Source of the DNA: Amphimedon queenslandica
Lineage: Eukaryota; Porifera; Demospongiae; Haplosclerida; Niphatidae
DNA length: 60,092 nt
Assembly: GCF_000090795.2 (NCBI RefSeq)
Contig: NW_003546258.1
Span: 555,874 to 615,965 of the forward strand
Direction: 5' to 3'
Positions 1 to 11,199 of this stretch are shown piece by piece. A model generated the notes under the pieces. That model saw only the letters and a program-made list of their open reading frames with translations. It was not told the origin of the DNA and searched no databases. Each line of letters opens with the position of its first letter. Positions within the stretch are counted from its first letter, which is position 1. The position numbers and the translations under genes were made by a program.

Positions 1-200
1 AGAATCAGGCCAAAGCCCCTGTACTATAGTACAGGGTCATTGGCCAAATTTTGCCAAAAATGACTAGGAGAGAATTTTCTATTTTATTACATTTTCTGAT
101 GCATATACATGTGCTTATGTTGTGTAGAAAGTTTGAGCTGATTCCGATCAAAATTGGATTTTTTACGAATTTTTGATGTTGCTGCTATTGGTTTTTCTGA
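1..200. repeat. Copy of the 178-186 bp palindrome-core repeat (truncated by window edge)
   Basis: This is one unit of the family described at 37850-38700. It has the palindromic core CCCTGTACTATAGTACAGGG (one base different here), then the blocks 'ttttgccaaaaatgactagg' and 'gcatatacatgtgcttatgt', then a T-rich tail. It lies in what I take to be an intron of the unknown gene ending at 1049. Confidence 0.75.
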
Positions 201-244
201 TGTTTATTAATTAATAATTAATATTCATTAATGGTTATTAATAG

Positions 245-1049
245 GAATGATGAGGTCACAGAGACGTCACACGAGCACGAAACTGAAGATGAAGCCCCAC
301 CCACAGACTCCAGTCCATTCACAAGCCTCTCGAGTAAGAGCACAATGGCCACTGCAATATCACTGCCTAAGCAAGATGAAGAGGAATGGACCAGCACTAA
401 GAAAGAGAGTACTAGTACTAATGTTAATAGCGAGACTGAGGGGGAGAAGGGCATAGAGATCAGTGCTGAAGTACATATACCATCTAATGAGAGGTAAGTA
501 CATGTACATGTACATATGTACACTGTACATGTACATGTACCGTATAGCGCAAAATTTTCGAGCACTATAAATTTTGCGGATTTTGCAATTTTTTTGAAGA
601 TTCTGGAAGTTATATTATTATGGTACAAGATGGCAGACAGCATAATCCAAAAGTAGATTTTTGGACAAAATTTGCGAAATTTATAGCCCTCGAAAATTTT
701 GCGCTATACAGTACATCATTATTTGGTAGATCTAGAGGTCTAAACTCCCTCTAGATCTACCAGTGTACATGATAATTATTTATTTATTTATTTATTATCT
801 TCTCCTAACAGGCAGAACAGTACAACGTCCACTGCTCCCTTATTAAGTGGCTCTCCTCCAGCTACTTCTGATACTGATGGCCCCTCCACTAAGGAATCCC
901 AGAGTACCAATGGGCCATTACGTGTAATGGAAAAACTAGAAGAGGAAGAGGGCGTGTCAGCTAAACCGACCAATCAGATTGAGTCTAATAGCGAAGACGG
1001 TGAAAAGTTATTGGTATCGGACACGAGACCAACAGATAATGAAAATTAG
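245..1049 (+). CDS. 3' end of an unidentified acidic, Ser/Thr-rich protein (5' part outside window)
   Basis: Two exons are visible, 245-493 and 812-1049. The first is preceded by 'ttattaatag' and followed by GTAAGT. The second follows 'cctaacag', and the stop TAG is at 1047-1049. The junction codon AG|G keeps frame, and together they encode about 161 residues. The segment is low complexity and rich in Glu, Asp, Ser and Thr, with no recognisable domain, as in a disordered C-terminal tail. An ATG at 231 is in frame, so a short self-contained gene is possible. I prefer a terminal fragment because a good splice acceptor sits directly after that ATG. Family unknown. The gene converges on WDR11. 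Confidence 0.5.
538..713. mobile_element. MITE of the TACCGTA family, copy A (176 bp)
   Basis: The ends are inverted repeats of roughly 40 bp. The left end reads TAC-CGTATAGCGCAAAATTTTC and the right end is the complement of TAC-TGTATAGCGCAAAATTTTC. The flanking dinucleotide is TA on both sides, as expected for a Tc1/mariner-type target. It has no coding capacity. It sits in the intron between the two exons of the gene ending at 1049. Confidence 0.65.
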
Positions 1050-1532
1050 TCAAACAACACTCTCTGAGCACTCAATCATAAACTATTATGTAATAATAAA
1101 AAAATACAATAAAATAAATAAATAATAATAATGAAGTACTAATCAGTGTTATTGTTGTTGTTGTTGTTAAATGTTCTAGTGTGAAAGCAGTCATTTTGTC
1201 AGAGATACAGTATGTTGTAGCATTACTTGTTGCCTGCTCCACACTTTTTAATATCTTTATCTTTCTCTGTCTTCGTGTTGTCATGTCAGTACATCAGTAA
1301 AATTATTGTTAATTATGGACAACTCATTTTTGAACTGTCTCTCATCCCTTCCTCTCTCTCTTTTTCAATGGATAATTTTAACTTGTTTCTCTTCATTATA
1401 TAATAATAATTATTATTAAATTTATCATTATTTAAAACGCATGTTACTAATAGTAGAAACATTTAAATATAGAAAAATCAGCAATCAATTTATTAGTTGC
1501 TAAAATTAATAACGATAGTAAGAGTGTCCGTC
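1050..1532. other. Convergent 3' intergenic region
   Basis: AT-rich sequence between the stop codons of the + gene (1049) and WDR11 (1533). It holds AATAAA-like strings on both strands and (AAT)n tracts. No ORF or RNA gene was recognised. Confidence 0.6.
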
Positions 1533-4500
1533 TTAAGGTGAATTTGGTGTTTTCCCTTGAGACGGTGAGAGGTGTTCCTCCAGTAGTAATCGTCCATTCT
1601 CCCCAGCCAAATTACAATAATACCTCATTGAGCGTTTCATGCCAAGACTATCAGCATATCGTGCATATTCTAAAAACACTGCCTCGATAAGCGAACCTAT
1701 TAGTTAATGATGAAATATTAATAATAATAATTATTATTAATTTACTAGTTTCTTTATTTCTTCTCATCAGTCTGTATTCTAAACATGATTCGGCAAAAAC
1801 AGCTGCTAAATTAAAGTATCTCATACTAAAATCAAAGAAATGGATAATAAATTAGCAATTACAAAATTACCTGTACAACATTTCGGTAACTTTAACAAAT
1901 TGACCGAGCGACAAATAGACAAGAAGAGCCTTTTTCTTTTAGAAAAAATCAACAAAAATAAATAAATATTAATTAATAAAATTTACTTTTTGATTAACAG
2001 AAGATGATGCTAGGTGCTCTCCCCATCTCATAATCACTTCTTTGGCTTCTCTCTCGTTGAGCGTGCTCTTTGCCAGCCAGACTGACATGTACCATTGGCC
2101 GTAGGTCTGCATGTACCGACAGGCGTCTAAACCTTTATCAATTAGTGCCAGCAGCTGAGCACCCTCTGTAGGGAGAGAGAAAGTGAGTACTAGCAGCATA
2201 TATGTATAGCAGAAAATTTTCATTGAGTGGTGATTTTTGCTTGTTTTGTTGGCCAAAAGTTTCAACAAAAATTTTAGACAATCAAAAATGGCTGGCTAAC
2301 AATTAATAATTACTGTTAATACATGAAAATAAAATTAACGAAAATATCCTGTAAGACCTGTTTAAATGAACAATGAAATTTTATGGCAACAAAAATTTCC
2401 TGCTGCATGTATATGAGGTATTAATAATTATACCGTATACACCATATATTCGCAGGGGATTGAATTTTGCAATTTTTGCACTTTGGAAAAATTCACAAAA
2501 TAGCATGCTGATTATAGTAAGTGTATGGTAATTACATGTACATTAAAATCGCAAAATCTTTATTTCCAAACACAAAAATGCAGCCAAATTGCAAAATTTT
2601 ATACCCGTGAAATATTATAGTGTATACATGTAAGTATATACATGTATTGTATTTACATGCACGTACCTGATAGCTTGTTGTTGGCAATGAGGTTAGTTGC
2701 TACCAGTTTTATCGTACTTTGAGAAGCACCCGATGATCTTATCGTAGCGGCAAGACATGCTCTTTAATTAGAATAATAGTGGGCGGAGTCAATTTAGTGT
2801 GGACTTACTTTAGCGCGTCAGTGTAATAATCAGAGGATGAAGTATCAGTTTCCAGTAGCAACTGTACAGCACGATCGGTCTATGGGATACAACAATGGAT
2901 TAATGTACATGTACACGTACAATTGTAGCTTCAAATTTGTCGGTCAAAAGTTTCATCAAATTCAAGAGGGGGTTTTTTTGACAAAATTATCAAGGTTTTT
3001 GACGAAATCTATGACTAACGTAAATTACTGTGGGTACATGTAGGTAGGTATACAAGGCAGTATTTTTTAATTTAATACTTGTTTTAAGAAGAGAAGTGTT
3101 TCTGCACAGTGTCTAGTCTGGCTTAAAGTATGTCGTCTACCATCATGACAAAGAACTCTGTGCAACTGATAATACTAAATGAATAAATGAATGATATTAT
3201 GTAATGTTTAATTAATAGTTTCATACTTTATAAATATCTTGGTCCATGAATAAATCGTAATTAAGATCAAGCGGCGGAGTCAACTGCCACGTTCTTTGAT
3301 TTGATTCTTGAATTAACGTATCGGATGAACTCCGCCCATCATCTAAAAATAATTAATTGATAAACCACACCCACTCCACTCAAAACCGCACCTTCCAAAA
3401 GGTCTTCTAACGAGTTCCTAAGAGCTGATTCAATATCAGTGGATGCATTAGAATCAGGTTGAAATAAATCAGAATCATCGTTAGTATCAGGGGCTGACGA
3501 ATAATGGTATTTCTAATTATAAGGATACAATGAAATATTGAAATGTGTGCATATATGTACTTTATATTGTGGGTCTTGTAATCGGCTCTTTTCCTTTATC
3601 ATGTGGTACAGAGCGGTCGTCCAAAACTGCATCTCAAATTCATCACCCAGTAATCTATTAATAGAATAGACCACACCTACCAGCCAAACCCACTTACATT
3701 GCTGCTACTAATGAGCGTTGAGGAGTCCCTAGTTTAGCATTGAGTAAAGAATCTCTGAACCGACTAACAATAATAATGATAAAACATTATTTATTTAATT
3801 ACAAAATTAATTGATAATACTTTGGTAGTGTTTTTAGTAGTGTGGCCACTCCCTTTTCAATCGGATCACTTGAACTATCGGAAAAACTGAGAGAAAGAAA
3901 AACATGTACATGTACATGTACATGTACATGTACATGTAGTGTATGATGCTTAGTTATTAAATATACATGTACATGTACATGTACATGTACATGTATTTTG
4001 TAGATATGGTGCATGACTCATGTTTTCTTTGAATGACATCATTATTTTAACAACAGCATAACACAGCATTATTATATGTTAGATAACCCACAAGAAGTGT
4101 AGTATTAAGTATTAAGTGAATGATAAATATACTAACTCAAACTGGTCCAGTGTGTATTCAATATTCCATGATTGGTGCTGGAGTAGACACTTGAATCTAA
4201 ACATTGACTGAGGGAGTACAATGGACGGATTGAAAACTGTCTCTAAATGAAGGAGGATAAATATTAAATAATAGCAACCTACATACACACACAATTAAAA
4301 GTGTTACAATATTTCAATGATTGATTATAATACCATGGTAGTCTGACGGGTTATAAGCGGTAGAGGAATAGATAAACTTGACGTCAGTGACTCTGATAGT
4401 GCCGTCACTCATGAGGCATATCAGTTTATCCGAGGAGCACCAGTCAAGATCTTCAACTGAGAGGTCACCTTTAGACCATTTGTACTGCCCTGTGATATCA

Positions 4501-7209
4501 TCCTACAGAATAATCAATAATTGTAATTTAAAGACACATGTACATGCAATAAATACATGTATACAAACACTAATTTACATGTACTTACAATAGACAAGTG
4601 TACATGTATTTCAAATAAATACTCGTCGGAATCAGCTCAAACTTTCTACACATCATAAGGACATCAATGTGTATCAGAAAATGTAATAAAAATTTGGGAT
4701 AATTTCGGAGCCATTTCTTGAAAAAAAAACCATGGGCTATAGCCTTGGGTATTTTTCAGAATTTTGGAGTTTTCTTAAAATGGCCGTAACTTGAAAAATT
4801 GAAGTCGGAATCAGCTTGAACTTGCTACATATCATAAGGATATCAATATGTATCAGAAAATGTAATAAAAATTTGGGATGATTTCGGAGCCATTTTTTGG
4901 AAAAAAACCATGGGCTATAGCCTTGGGTATTTTTCAGAATTTTGGAGTTTTCTTAAAATGGCCGTAACTTGAAAAATTGAAGTCGGAATCAGCTTGAACT
5001 TGCTACATATCATAAGGATATCAATATGTATCAGAAAATGTAATAAAAATTTGGGATGATTTCGGAGCCATTTTTTGGAAAAAAACCATGGGCTATAGCC
5101 TTGGGTATTTTTCAGAATTTTGGAGTTTTCTTAAAATGGCCGTAACTTGAAAAATTGAAGTCGGAATCAGCTGAAACTTGCCACACATCATAAGGACATC
5201 AATATATATCAAAAAATGTAATAAAAATTTGAGATGATTTCGGAGCCATTTTTTGGAAAAAACCATGGGCTATAGCCTTGGGTATTTTTCAGAATTTTGG
5301 AGTTTTCTTAAAATGGCCGTAACTTGAAAAATTGAAGTTGGAATCAGCTTAAACTTGCTACATATCATAAGGATATCAATATGTATCAGAAAATGTAATA
5401 AAAATTTGGGATGATTTTGGAGCCATTTTTTGGAAAAAAACCATGGGCTATAATAGCCTTGGGTATTTTTCAGAATTTTAGCCTATTTCTTAAAATGACC
5501 GTAACTTAAATACTTAAAGTCAGAATTAGCTCAAACTCGCTACATGTATTTACAATAAAATTCAAAGTAAAATCATTCATTATATATGTGTACATGTACA
5601 CATACTTCTTTCATGTTGATTTCTCTGATGTCAAGTCGATTGTTGTAAAGTACCAATAACCTCTTGTTTCCCTTGCCAGGCCCAAACTTCATCTTTTTAA
5701 TCTGCGACTTTGGAGTCTCCAAATATCTAAAATAAAAATAATAGAGAGAGAGAGAGGAGAGGGAATGGTCTGTACTTTAGTGACGAGGCGTTGATATCCC
5801 ATAGAATTAAAGTACCTTCGGAGTCACCAGAAACTAAAGTGTCTCCTTTCCAAGACATAGCAGTGGGGGAGCGTAATGCAAACTGGAGGAGGAGAATAAG
5901 AATTAGTATAAATTGTTGTTGCTGTTGTTGATGACGCTTACGTTTTGTGATGATTGGGGTCCGAGTTGAAAGCCAGCTCTGTCAACAGTGATGTGATGAA
6001 TGTTTGAATTAGCATCTATCAATGAGAGGATCTCTTTCTCTGGTAGCTACAAGAAATGAACAAATGTTATACAACAGCCTGGTTTTGGAGCAACTTTAAA
6101 AAATCATAAAAATATGATTTTGATCGGAATCAACTCAAACTTTCTACATAACATAAGTACATGTATATGCATCAGAAAATGTAATAAAAATAGAGAATTC
6201 TCTCCTAGTCATTTTTGGCAAAATTTGGCCAGTGACCCTGTACTATAGTACAGTTACTCTGGCCTGGAATACACAATGTACCTTTGAAAATTCAATTTTG
6301 ATACGCAAAATTTGGCCCAAGACCATGTACTACATAGGAACTCGTTTTCCCGGTATAGCAAGGCTGCAAAAGTCGTGGCAGCCATTTTGTTTGGGGGTGA
6401 ATCCTACTTAGTAACGCTACCACGTTACTAATAGTACATGGTCTCGGGCCAAATTAGGAACTTTGGCCCAATTTTGAGCAACTTTGAAATTCACTTTTGA
6501 AGTTTTGATTGAAATTTAGATCAGCATGATCTCAAAGTTAAAACACATACATGTACACATGTACATGTATGTGTGTACATGTACATACATGTACATGTAT
6601 CACAATCAAAAAAATCTAATGGTAATGTACTTACTTGTGATTGTTTTATTGTCTGAATTGATTCTAATTCAGTTTCTGTTTTATGAGCTGGTGACGATAC
6701 TCGCTGATTGTGGGGGTGTGGCTTAGGAACAAAGGATGAAAAAGCACTGACATTAGCCCATTCCTAAAAATAAATAAACAAACAAGCAAATAAATAAATT
6801 AATAAACAAATAAATAATAAATAAATAAATATTAATTAAAGAGTTTACGGACCACAGCTACAAATGAAGCTGGTTTTGATTCCAAAGACCTCATAAAGGA
6901 GAGAGTTTTAGCATTATAAAACTCTGGGGGCGTGTCCTTAATATTAACGACAAAATAATTCCTACAAAAAATCAATAATAGTTATCAATCATATTAATAA
7001 TTAATAATAATACTTGTGCGTTGATATCCTGACACCAGTTATTGGCTGTACATAGTTATTTTCTCCTTTCTTCAATTGATTAACATGTCCAGTGTCTAAA
7101 CTAACAGCGGCTAGCTCATTACGAACGAGGCCATTTGAGTTAGGAGGAGGATAGGCAAATGTAATTAGTGTATTGTGATTCAACCACTCTATACCTCTAA
7201 ATGAATAAA

Positions 7210-7253
<44 letters not shown>

Positions 7254-7610
7254 GCTAAGTATCATTTAAGTATCATTTAAGCTAAGTATCATTAAGTATC
7301 ATTTAAGCTAAGTATCATTAAGTATCATTTAAGCTAAGTATCATTTAAATATCATTCTACTATCATTTAGGTATCTTTACTATCATTTAAGCATCATCAG
7401 TTAAGCTAACTATCATTTAGTATCATTTCATTATCATTTAAGTATCATTTAAGTATCATTTAAGCTAAGTATCATTCTACTATCATTTAGGTATCAACAT
7501 CATTTAAGCTAAGTATCATTTAAGTATCATTTAAGTATCATTCTACTATCATTTAAGTATCATTTAAGTATCATTCTACTATCATTTAAGTATCATTTAA
7601 GCTAAGTATC

Positions 7611-7647
<37 letters not shown>

Positions 7648-8109
7648 TAATAATAAATAACAATACAGTAATTAATAGCAATAAATAATAATAATAAATA
7701 ATAATGCAGTAATTATTAATTAATAATTTATTTATAATTAAATACCTCACAGCACACGTATGTACAGTGATTTCTCTGTACAACTGCCGAGTGGACAAAT
7801 TAACAATCTGGACTCCGCCCGTACCGTTGCCGACGGCAACCAGGGGTTTATAAAAATGCCAATTTTTGGTCGTGAGAGGCGGACACATCTTAAGTACAGT
7901 GGGAGCAGAGGCCAGCCCGTAATAAATATTAGTAAGAGTCATGTATGGAGATACTAGTGTATAAATATTAGTACCTATAAGATAACAATGATAATGATAA
8001 TAACAATGATAATGATAATAACAATAATAATTCCATTCTTGTGGTATGGGTTTCTCCCTTTTCCTAATTTTCTCTCTCTCTCTCTCTCTCTCTTCCAATT
8101 CTTATTTTA

Positions 8110-8168
<59 letters not shown>

Positions 8169-9972
8169 TGTTTAATACTAACCATCAGATGGGTTAAACC
8201 AGTGTGGGGCTATAGACTGTGATAGAGTCAATCCTTCACAAGATGATCCAATCGGTCTGTCCCCTCCATTAGTGACAGGCAATGCACTGATGAGTGATAG
8301 AGGGGAACCTCCCTCTTCCCCTCTTCTCCCATCATACAGACCCATACACTCAAACCCAACGTCCCAGAAAAGAAGTTTACCCTCTGAAGTAAGGACACTC
8401 AGCTGTAGCTCGGTAGTAGGGCAGACAGAGAAGGCAAGTGGCTTTATATTTTTACTAATTCGCTGCGGCTCTGTCAAATAGTACAGATCATAAGTGACAT
8501 CAATAAGCTCTCTAAAGTCGGCCATTGTTAGCGTATGTGTGCGGGGAAACTCTACAGGTTGACGGACCCGGAAACTAATACTCCCATTCTCATGGAGGCA
8601 GTAGAGGGCGTCCCTCTGTTGGCATGGGAAGAGTTGAAGGAAAGGGGCAGTGACTCTCTCAAGGTAAATGGACCCAATGGCTTGCATTATGTCCGTATCA
8701 ATGATGAGGACTTCACGAGAGTAGAGTAAAAATAAATGCGAGCGACAAATTGGAGAAAAGGAAACTTGGAGACAATCGGACAAACTAAGACTATCATCAT
8801 TACTAAAAATAGAAATATAGATACATTATAAAAATTTGAGTATTAAGTACTTTAAACTTTCATCTGATAGTAGTCTACGTGGTGCGTCCCTACTCCACCC
8901 TCTCCCTCCCCCTCCTATGGACTGGTGGTGTGGTACGTTCATGTACATCTTCTTACTAGTCCCTGAGGTGTTCTTTGGTGGGTTGAAATCATTTATGAAT
9001 ATGAAATAATCAGCAGACAGCACTAAATGAATGAACACATGAATACAACAGGTCACATAATGAACACTGTTAGATCTAGGGGGAGTTTAGGAGACTTTTG
9101 GTCTCTCATATTTAGCCTAGGTGGCCTTAACCCCCCCCCCCCATTTTTATTTTGATTGGTCTCTCAAAATTTATCTCTAATTCTAACAATGTACATGTAC
9201 ATACTTACAGACTAGCTGGTCGGGTGAGAAATGGTTGAAACTAAATGATAGAATATTCTCAGCAAAAGTAGTCCTGCTTATTCTGGTCCCAGTGTCAGCA
9301 TTCCAGATACACATTGTACCAGGAGACGTGAATATTAACAATAAATCCCTACAAGTGTCCTAGAGACAAATAAATAGATAAATAAATAATATACATAAAC
9401 ATATAAATAAATAATAATAATAATATTAATAATATAAATGTATATAAATAATATACATAAACATACGTTAGTGGTAAGCCACTGTATATCAACCAGTGGT
9501 TTGTTTCCAATTGAAAAGTTTGAGATGTGAGTTGCTTGTCCAACATCCCAAACTATACACTGTCCATTAGCATCCACTGATGCCAGCCTAAGAATATATG
9601 GAGAGGCCAGTGTGCAATGATGGAGCTGTCTTGACCAACGAACCTACATTGCATGAATTTTAGATATACTGTACATGTGCATGCATGTATTTAGTATTAA
9701 CAAAATACTTTTATGATGTTTGTGCTGTGTCCGTCAAGCGTCTGCAGGTTTTGCGATGTTCGAGGATCAACGACAACAACATACTTACTGCAACCAAAAG
9801 CAACAGGTCCAAGCCAGCTCCTAGAAGAGAGAGAGAGAGAGAGAATTACCAGCCACACCCTCCACACCACTTACCAATCCAGTGCCGTCCTGTTTGCTGG
9901 CTGAACGGGACCACACATCACCTGAGGAGTTACTTTAACGCCAGCTGGAATATGAGGAGTCCCTCCACTCAT
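1533..9972 (-). CDS. WDR11: WDR11, WD-repeat trafficking protein (27 exons, 1256 aa)
   Basis: Exons (coding order): 9875-9972, 9709-9820, 9467-9643, 9209-9359, 8851-9022, 8183-8802, 7746-7953, 7014-7196, 6853-6961, 6635-6763, 5942-6046, 5776-5882, 5606-5726, 4334-4502, 4137-4242, 3821-3886, 3698-3763, 3561-3654, 3392-3512, 3227-3342, 3079-3165, 2809-2879, 2667-2761, 1987-2165, 1871-1935, 1746-1825, 1533-1696. The sum is 3771 nt with every phase consistent; the human protein is about 1224 aa. Recognisable stretches include MCPPLTTKN, GLVRNEL, SWKGDTLVSGD and STIKLVATN. In animals WDR11 is two WD40 propellers plus an alpha-solenoid, acting with FAM91A1 in vesicle tethering at Golgi/endosomes. 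Intron 9 uses an unusual GTCCGT donor. Introns 8 and 13 hold tandem repeats. The start ATG is the first in frame and lies 116 bp from the divergent LIPT2 start. Confidence 0.96.
2431..2632. mobile_element. MITE of the TACCGTA family, copy B (about 200 bp)
   Basis: The left end TACCGTATACACCATATATT pairs imperfectly with the right end ...ATATTATAGTGTATACATGTA. An inner block, AATTTTGCAATTT, also recurs inverted. It is non-coding, in WDR11 intron 23. Confidence 0.5.
3901..3997. repeat. (TACATG)n self-complementary microsatellite, two blocks
   Basis: Two runs of the hexamer TACATG (about 3903-3938 and 3962-3995) in a WDR11 intron. The unit is its own reverse complement by rotation. Shorter tracts recur throughout the window, for example 500-540, 6546-6602, 23101-23160 and 23330-23362. 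Confidence 0.9.
4617..5545. repeat. Tandem array, about 178-bp unit, five copies, GGCTATAGCC core
   Basis: The landmark 'cggaatcagct' or a close variant starts at 4627, 4806, 4984, 5162 and 5339, giving a period of 177-179 bp, with a decayed sixth start near 5521. Each unit carries the near-palindrome CCATGGGCTATAGCCTTGG. The second and third copies are almost identical, implying recent amplification. The array fills WDR11 intron 13. It shares its left half (AATCAGCTCAAACTT, CAGAAAATGTAATAAAAAT) with the dispersed family at 37850-38700. Confidence 0.95.
6085..6480. repeat. Single repeat-family copy followed by a split-core copy
   Basis: 6110-6250 is a normal copy, in reverse orientation, with the CTGTACTATAGTACAG core. 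Next to it, 'ggcccaagaccatgtacta' (from about 6313) and its inverted partner 'tagtacatggtctcgggcc' (from about 6432) are separated by roughly 95 bp of unrelated sequence, as if the palindrome had been opened. It lies in WDR11 intron 10. Confidence 0.7.
7205..7740. repeat. Degenerate AAGTATCATTT array plus (AAT)n tracts
   Basis: From about 7255 to 7615 there are more than twenty copies of an 11-bp motif AAGTATCATTT, with variants such as CTACTATCATTT, often joined by AAGCT. They are bounded by (AAT)n runs. The array fills WDR11 intron 8. Confidence 0.9.
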
Positions 9973-10088
9973 GACGGGATGCTCTTTCAGGATCTCCTTA
10001 TCAATTCACAATGGAAGGTTGGGTATGGTAAAGGGTTAAAAATAAAAAAAATGACTCGTCGAAGGGTTAAAATTATTAATTTTTTTAG
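9973..10088. promoter_or_regulatory. Shared divergent promoter WDR11 / LIPT2
   Basis: 116 bp separate the two start codons, so both promoters must lie here or inside the first exons. No TATA box or E-box is evident. Two 'aagggttaaaa' copies (about 10032 and 10061) are the only repeated motif. Confidence 0.5.
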
Positions 10089-10332
10089 ATGCTCAGCGTT
10101 GTAGTGAGAGATTTAGGAAAGATATGCTACAGATCAGCGTTGAATATACAGATGGAACTAGTTACTAAATATAGTAACAGAGAGACCAGTAATGTATTCA
10201 TACTATTTTATAACTATGTTTGATTATGTCATATCTATGATTATGTTCACTAGATCATCTCTATGTACATATATATTTTGTTTTACTTATTTATTTCACT
10301 TTATCCTTTGTCCTACCTTTTAAAGTTATTAC

Positions 10333-10363
<31 letters not shown>

Positions 10364-11197
10364 TTTATTAAAATAATGTACCTAATCTGTTGTTACAGGA
10401 TGGGATGATAGGTGAACTGTTGATATGCCAACACGACCCTCCTGTGTATACACTGGGACTGAGGGAGAAACTGTCAATAGAAAATGAAAATAAATTGAGA
10501 GATTTAGGAGCTGATGTTGTCAAAGTAAATATTTACATAATAATTATTAGTACTATTTTAATAATAATTATTAAATACAATAATTATTATTTTAATGATA
10601 ATATTCTAGATCAGAAGAGGCGGTTTGATTACTGTCCATTCGGTAGGACAGCTGGTCTGTTATCCGGTAATTAACTTACACAAAATAAACGTGAGAGAAA
10701 CAACTACTTTAGTCTATTATTGTCATCATTATTAATTTAATATACCATAGGTAGGTGTTAGAAATTACGTTAAAGGATTAGAGGCCTCTGTAGTAAGGAC
10801 TTGTACTGAGTTTGGATTAAATGCAATTACTAATGAACATGTGGGCGTATGGGTGGGAGGAGCTAAAGTATGCGCTATAGGTAATTAATTATTTATAAGG
10901 ATTGATTGACTGATTGCCACCCACACATTTAATTAGGTATTCAGGTTAGTAGGAGCGTGTCATTTCATGGTTTGGCATTGAATGTATGCAACGAGTTGTC
11001 TTGGTATGAACACATTGTGCCTTGTGGTCTTAAAGACAAAGAAGTCACAACAATGGAGAAAATATTAAACAGAAACAGTAAGAAAGAAAGAGAGAAAATG
11101 AAGATTTATTTCTTTCTCTTATATAGTTGTTGTCCAAGATGTATCTCCAGTATTAATTAAACATTTAACGAATCAATTCAATTTATCATTAAAATAA
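10089..11197 (+). CDS. LIPT2: LIPT2, mitochondrial octanoyl-transferase (6 exons, 217 aa)
   Basis: Exons: 10089-10193, 10399-10524, 10610-10690, 10751-10880, 10937-11077, 11127-11197 (654 nt, in frame). LipB-family enzymes move octanoyl from acyl-carrier protein to a lipoyl-domain lysine, the first step of protein lipoylation in mitochondria. Family motifs seen: HDPPVYTLG; RRGGLITVHSVGQLV; GAKVCAIG with the invariant lysine that activates the thioester; SFHGLALNV; and VPCGL with the catalytic cysteine. Length matches the family (about 210-230 aa). The start is the only ATG upstream of the conserved core in frame. A candidate AATAAA (11193-11198) overlaps the stop codon. The 3' end almost touches TAF1B, with stop codons 2 bp apart. 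Confidence 0.95.
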
Positions 11198-11199
11198 AA

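Noticed and set aside
7201-7250. Tandem repeats considered as a CRISPR array
   Set aside because: Units are contiguous microsatellite or minisatellite without unique spacers, in introns of a eukaryotic gene.
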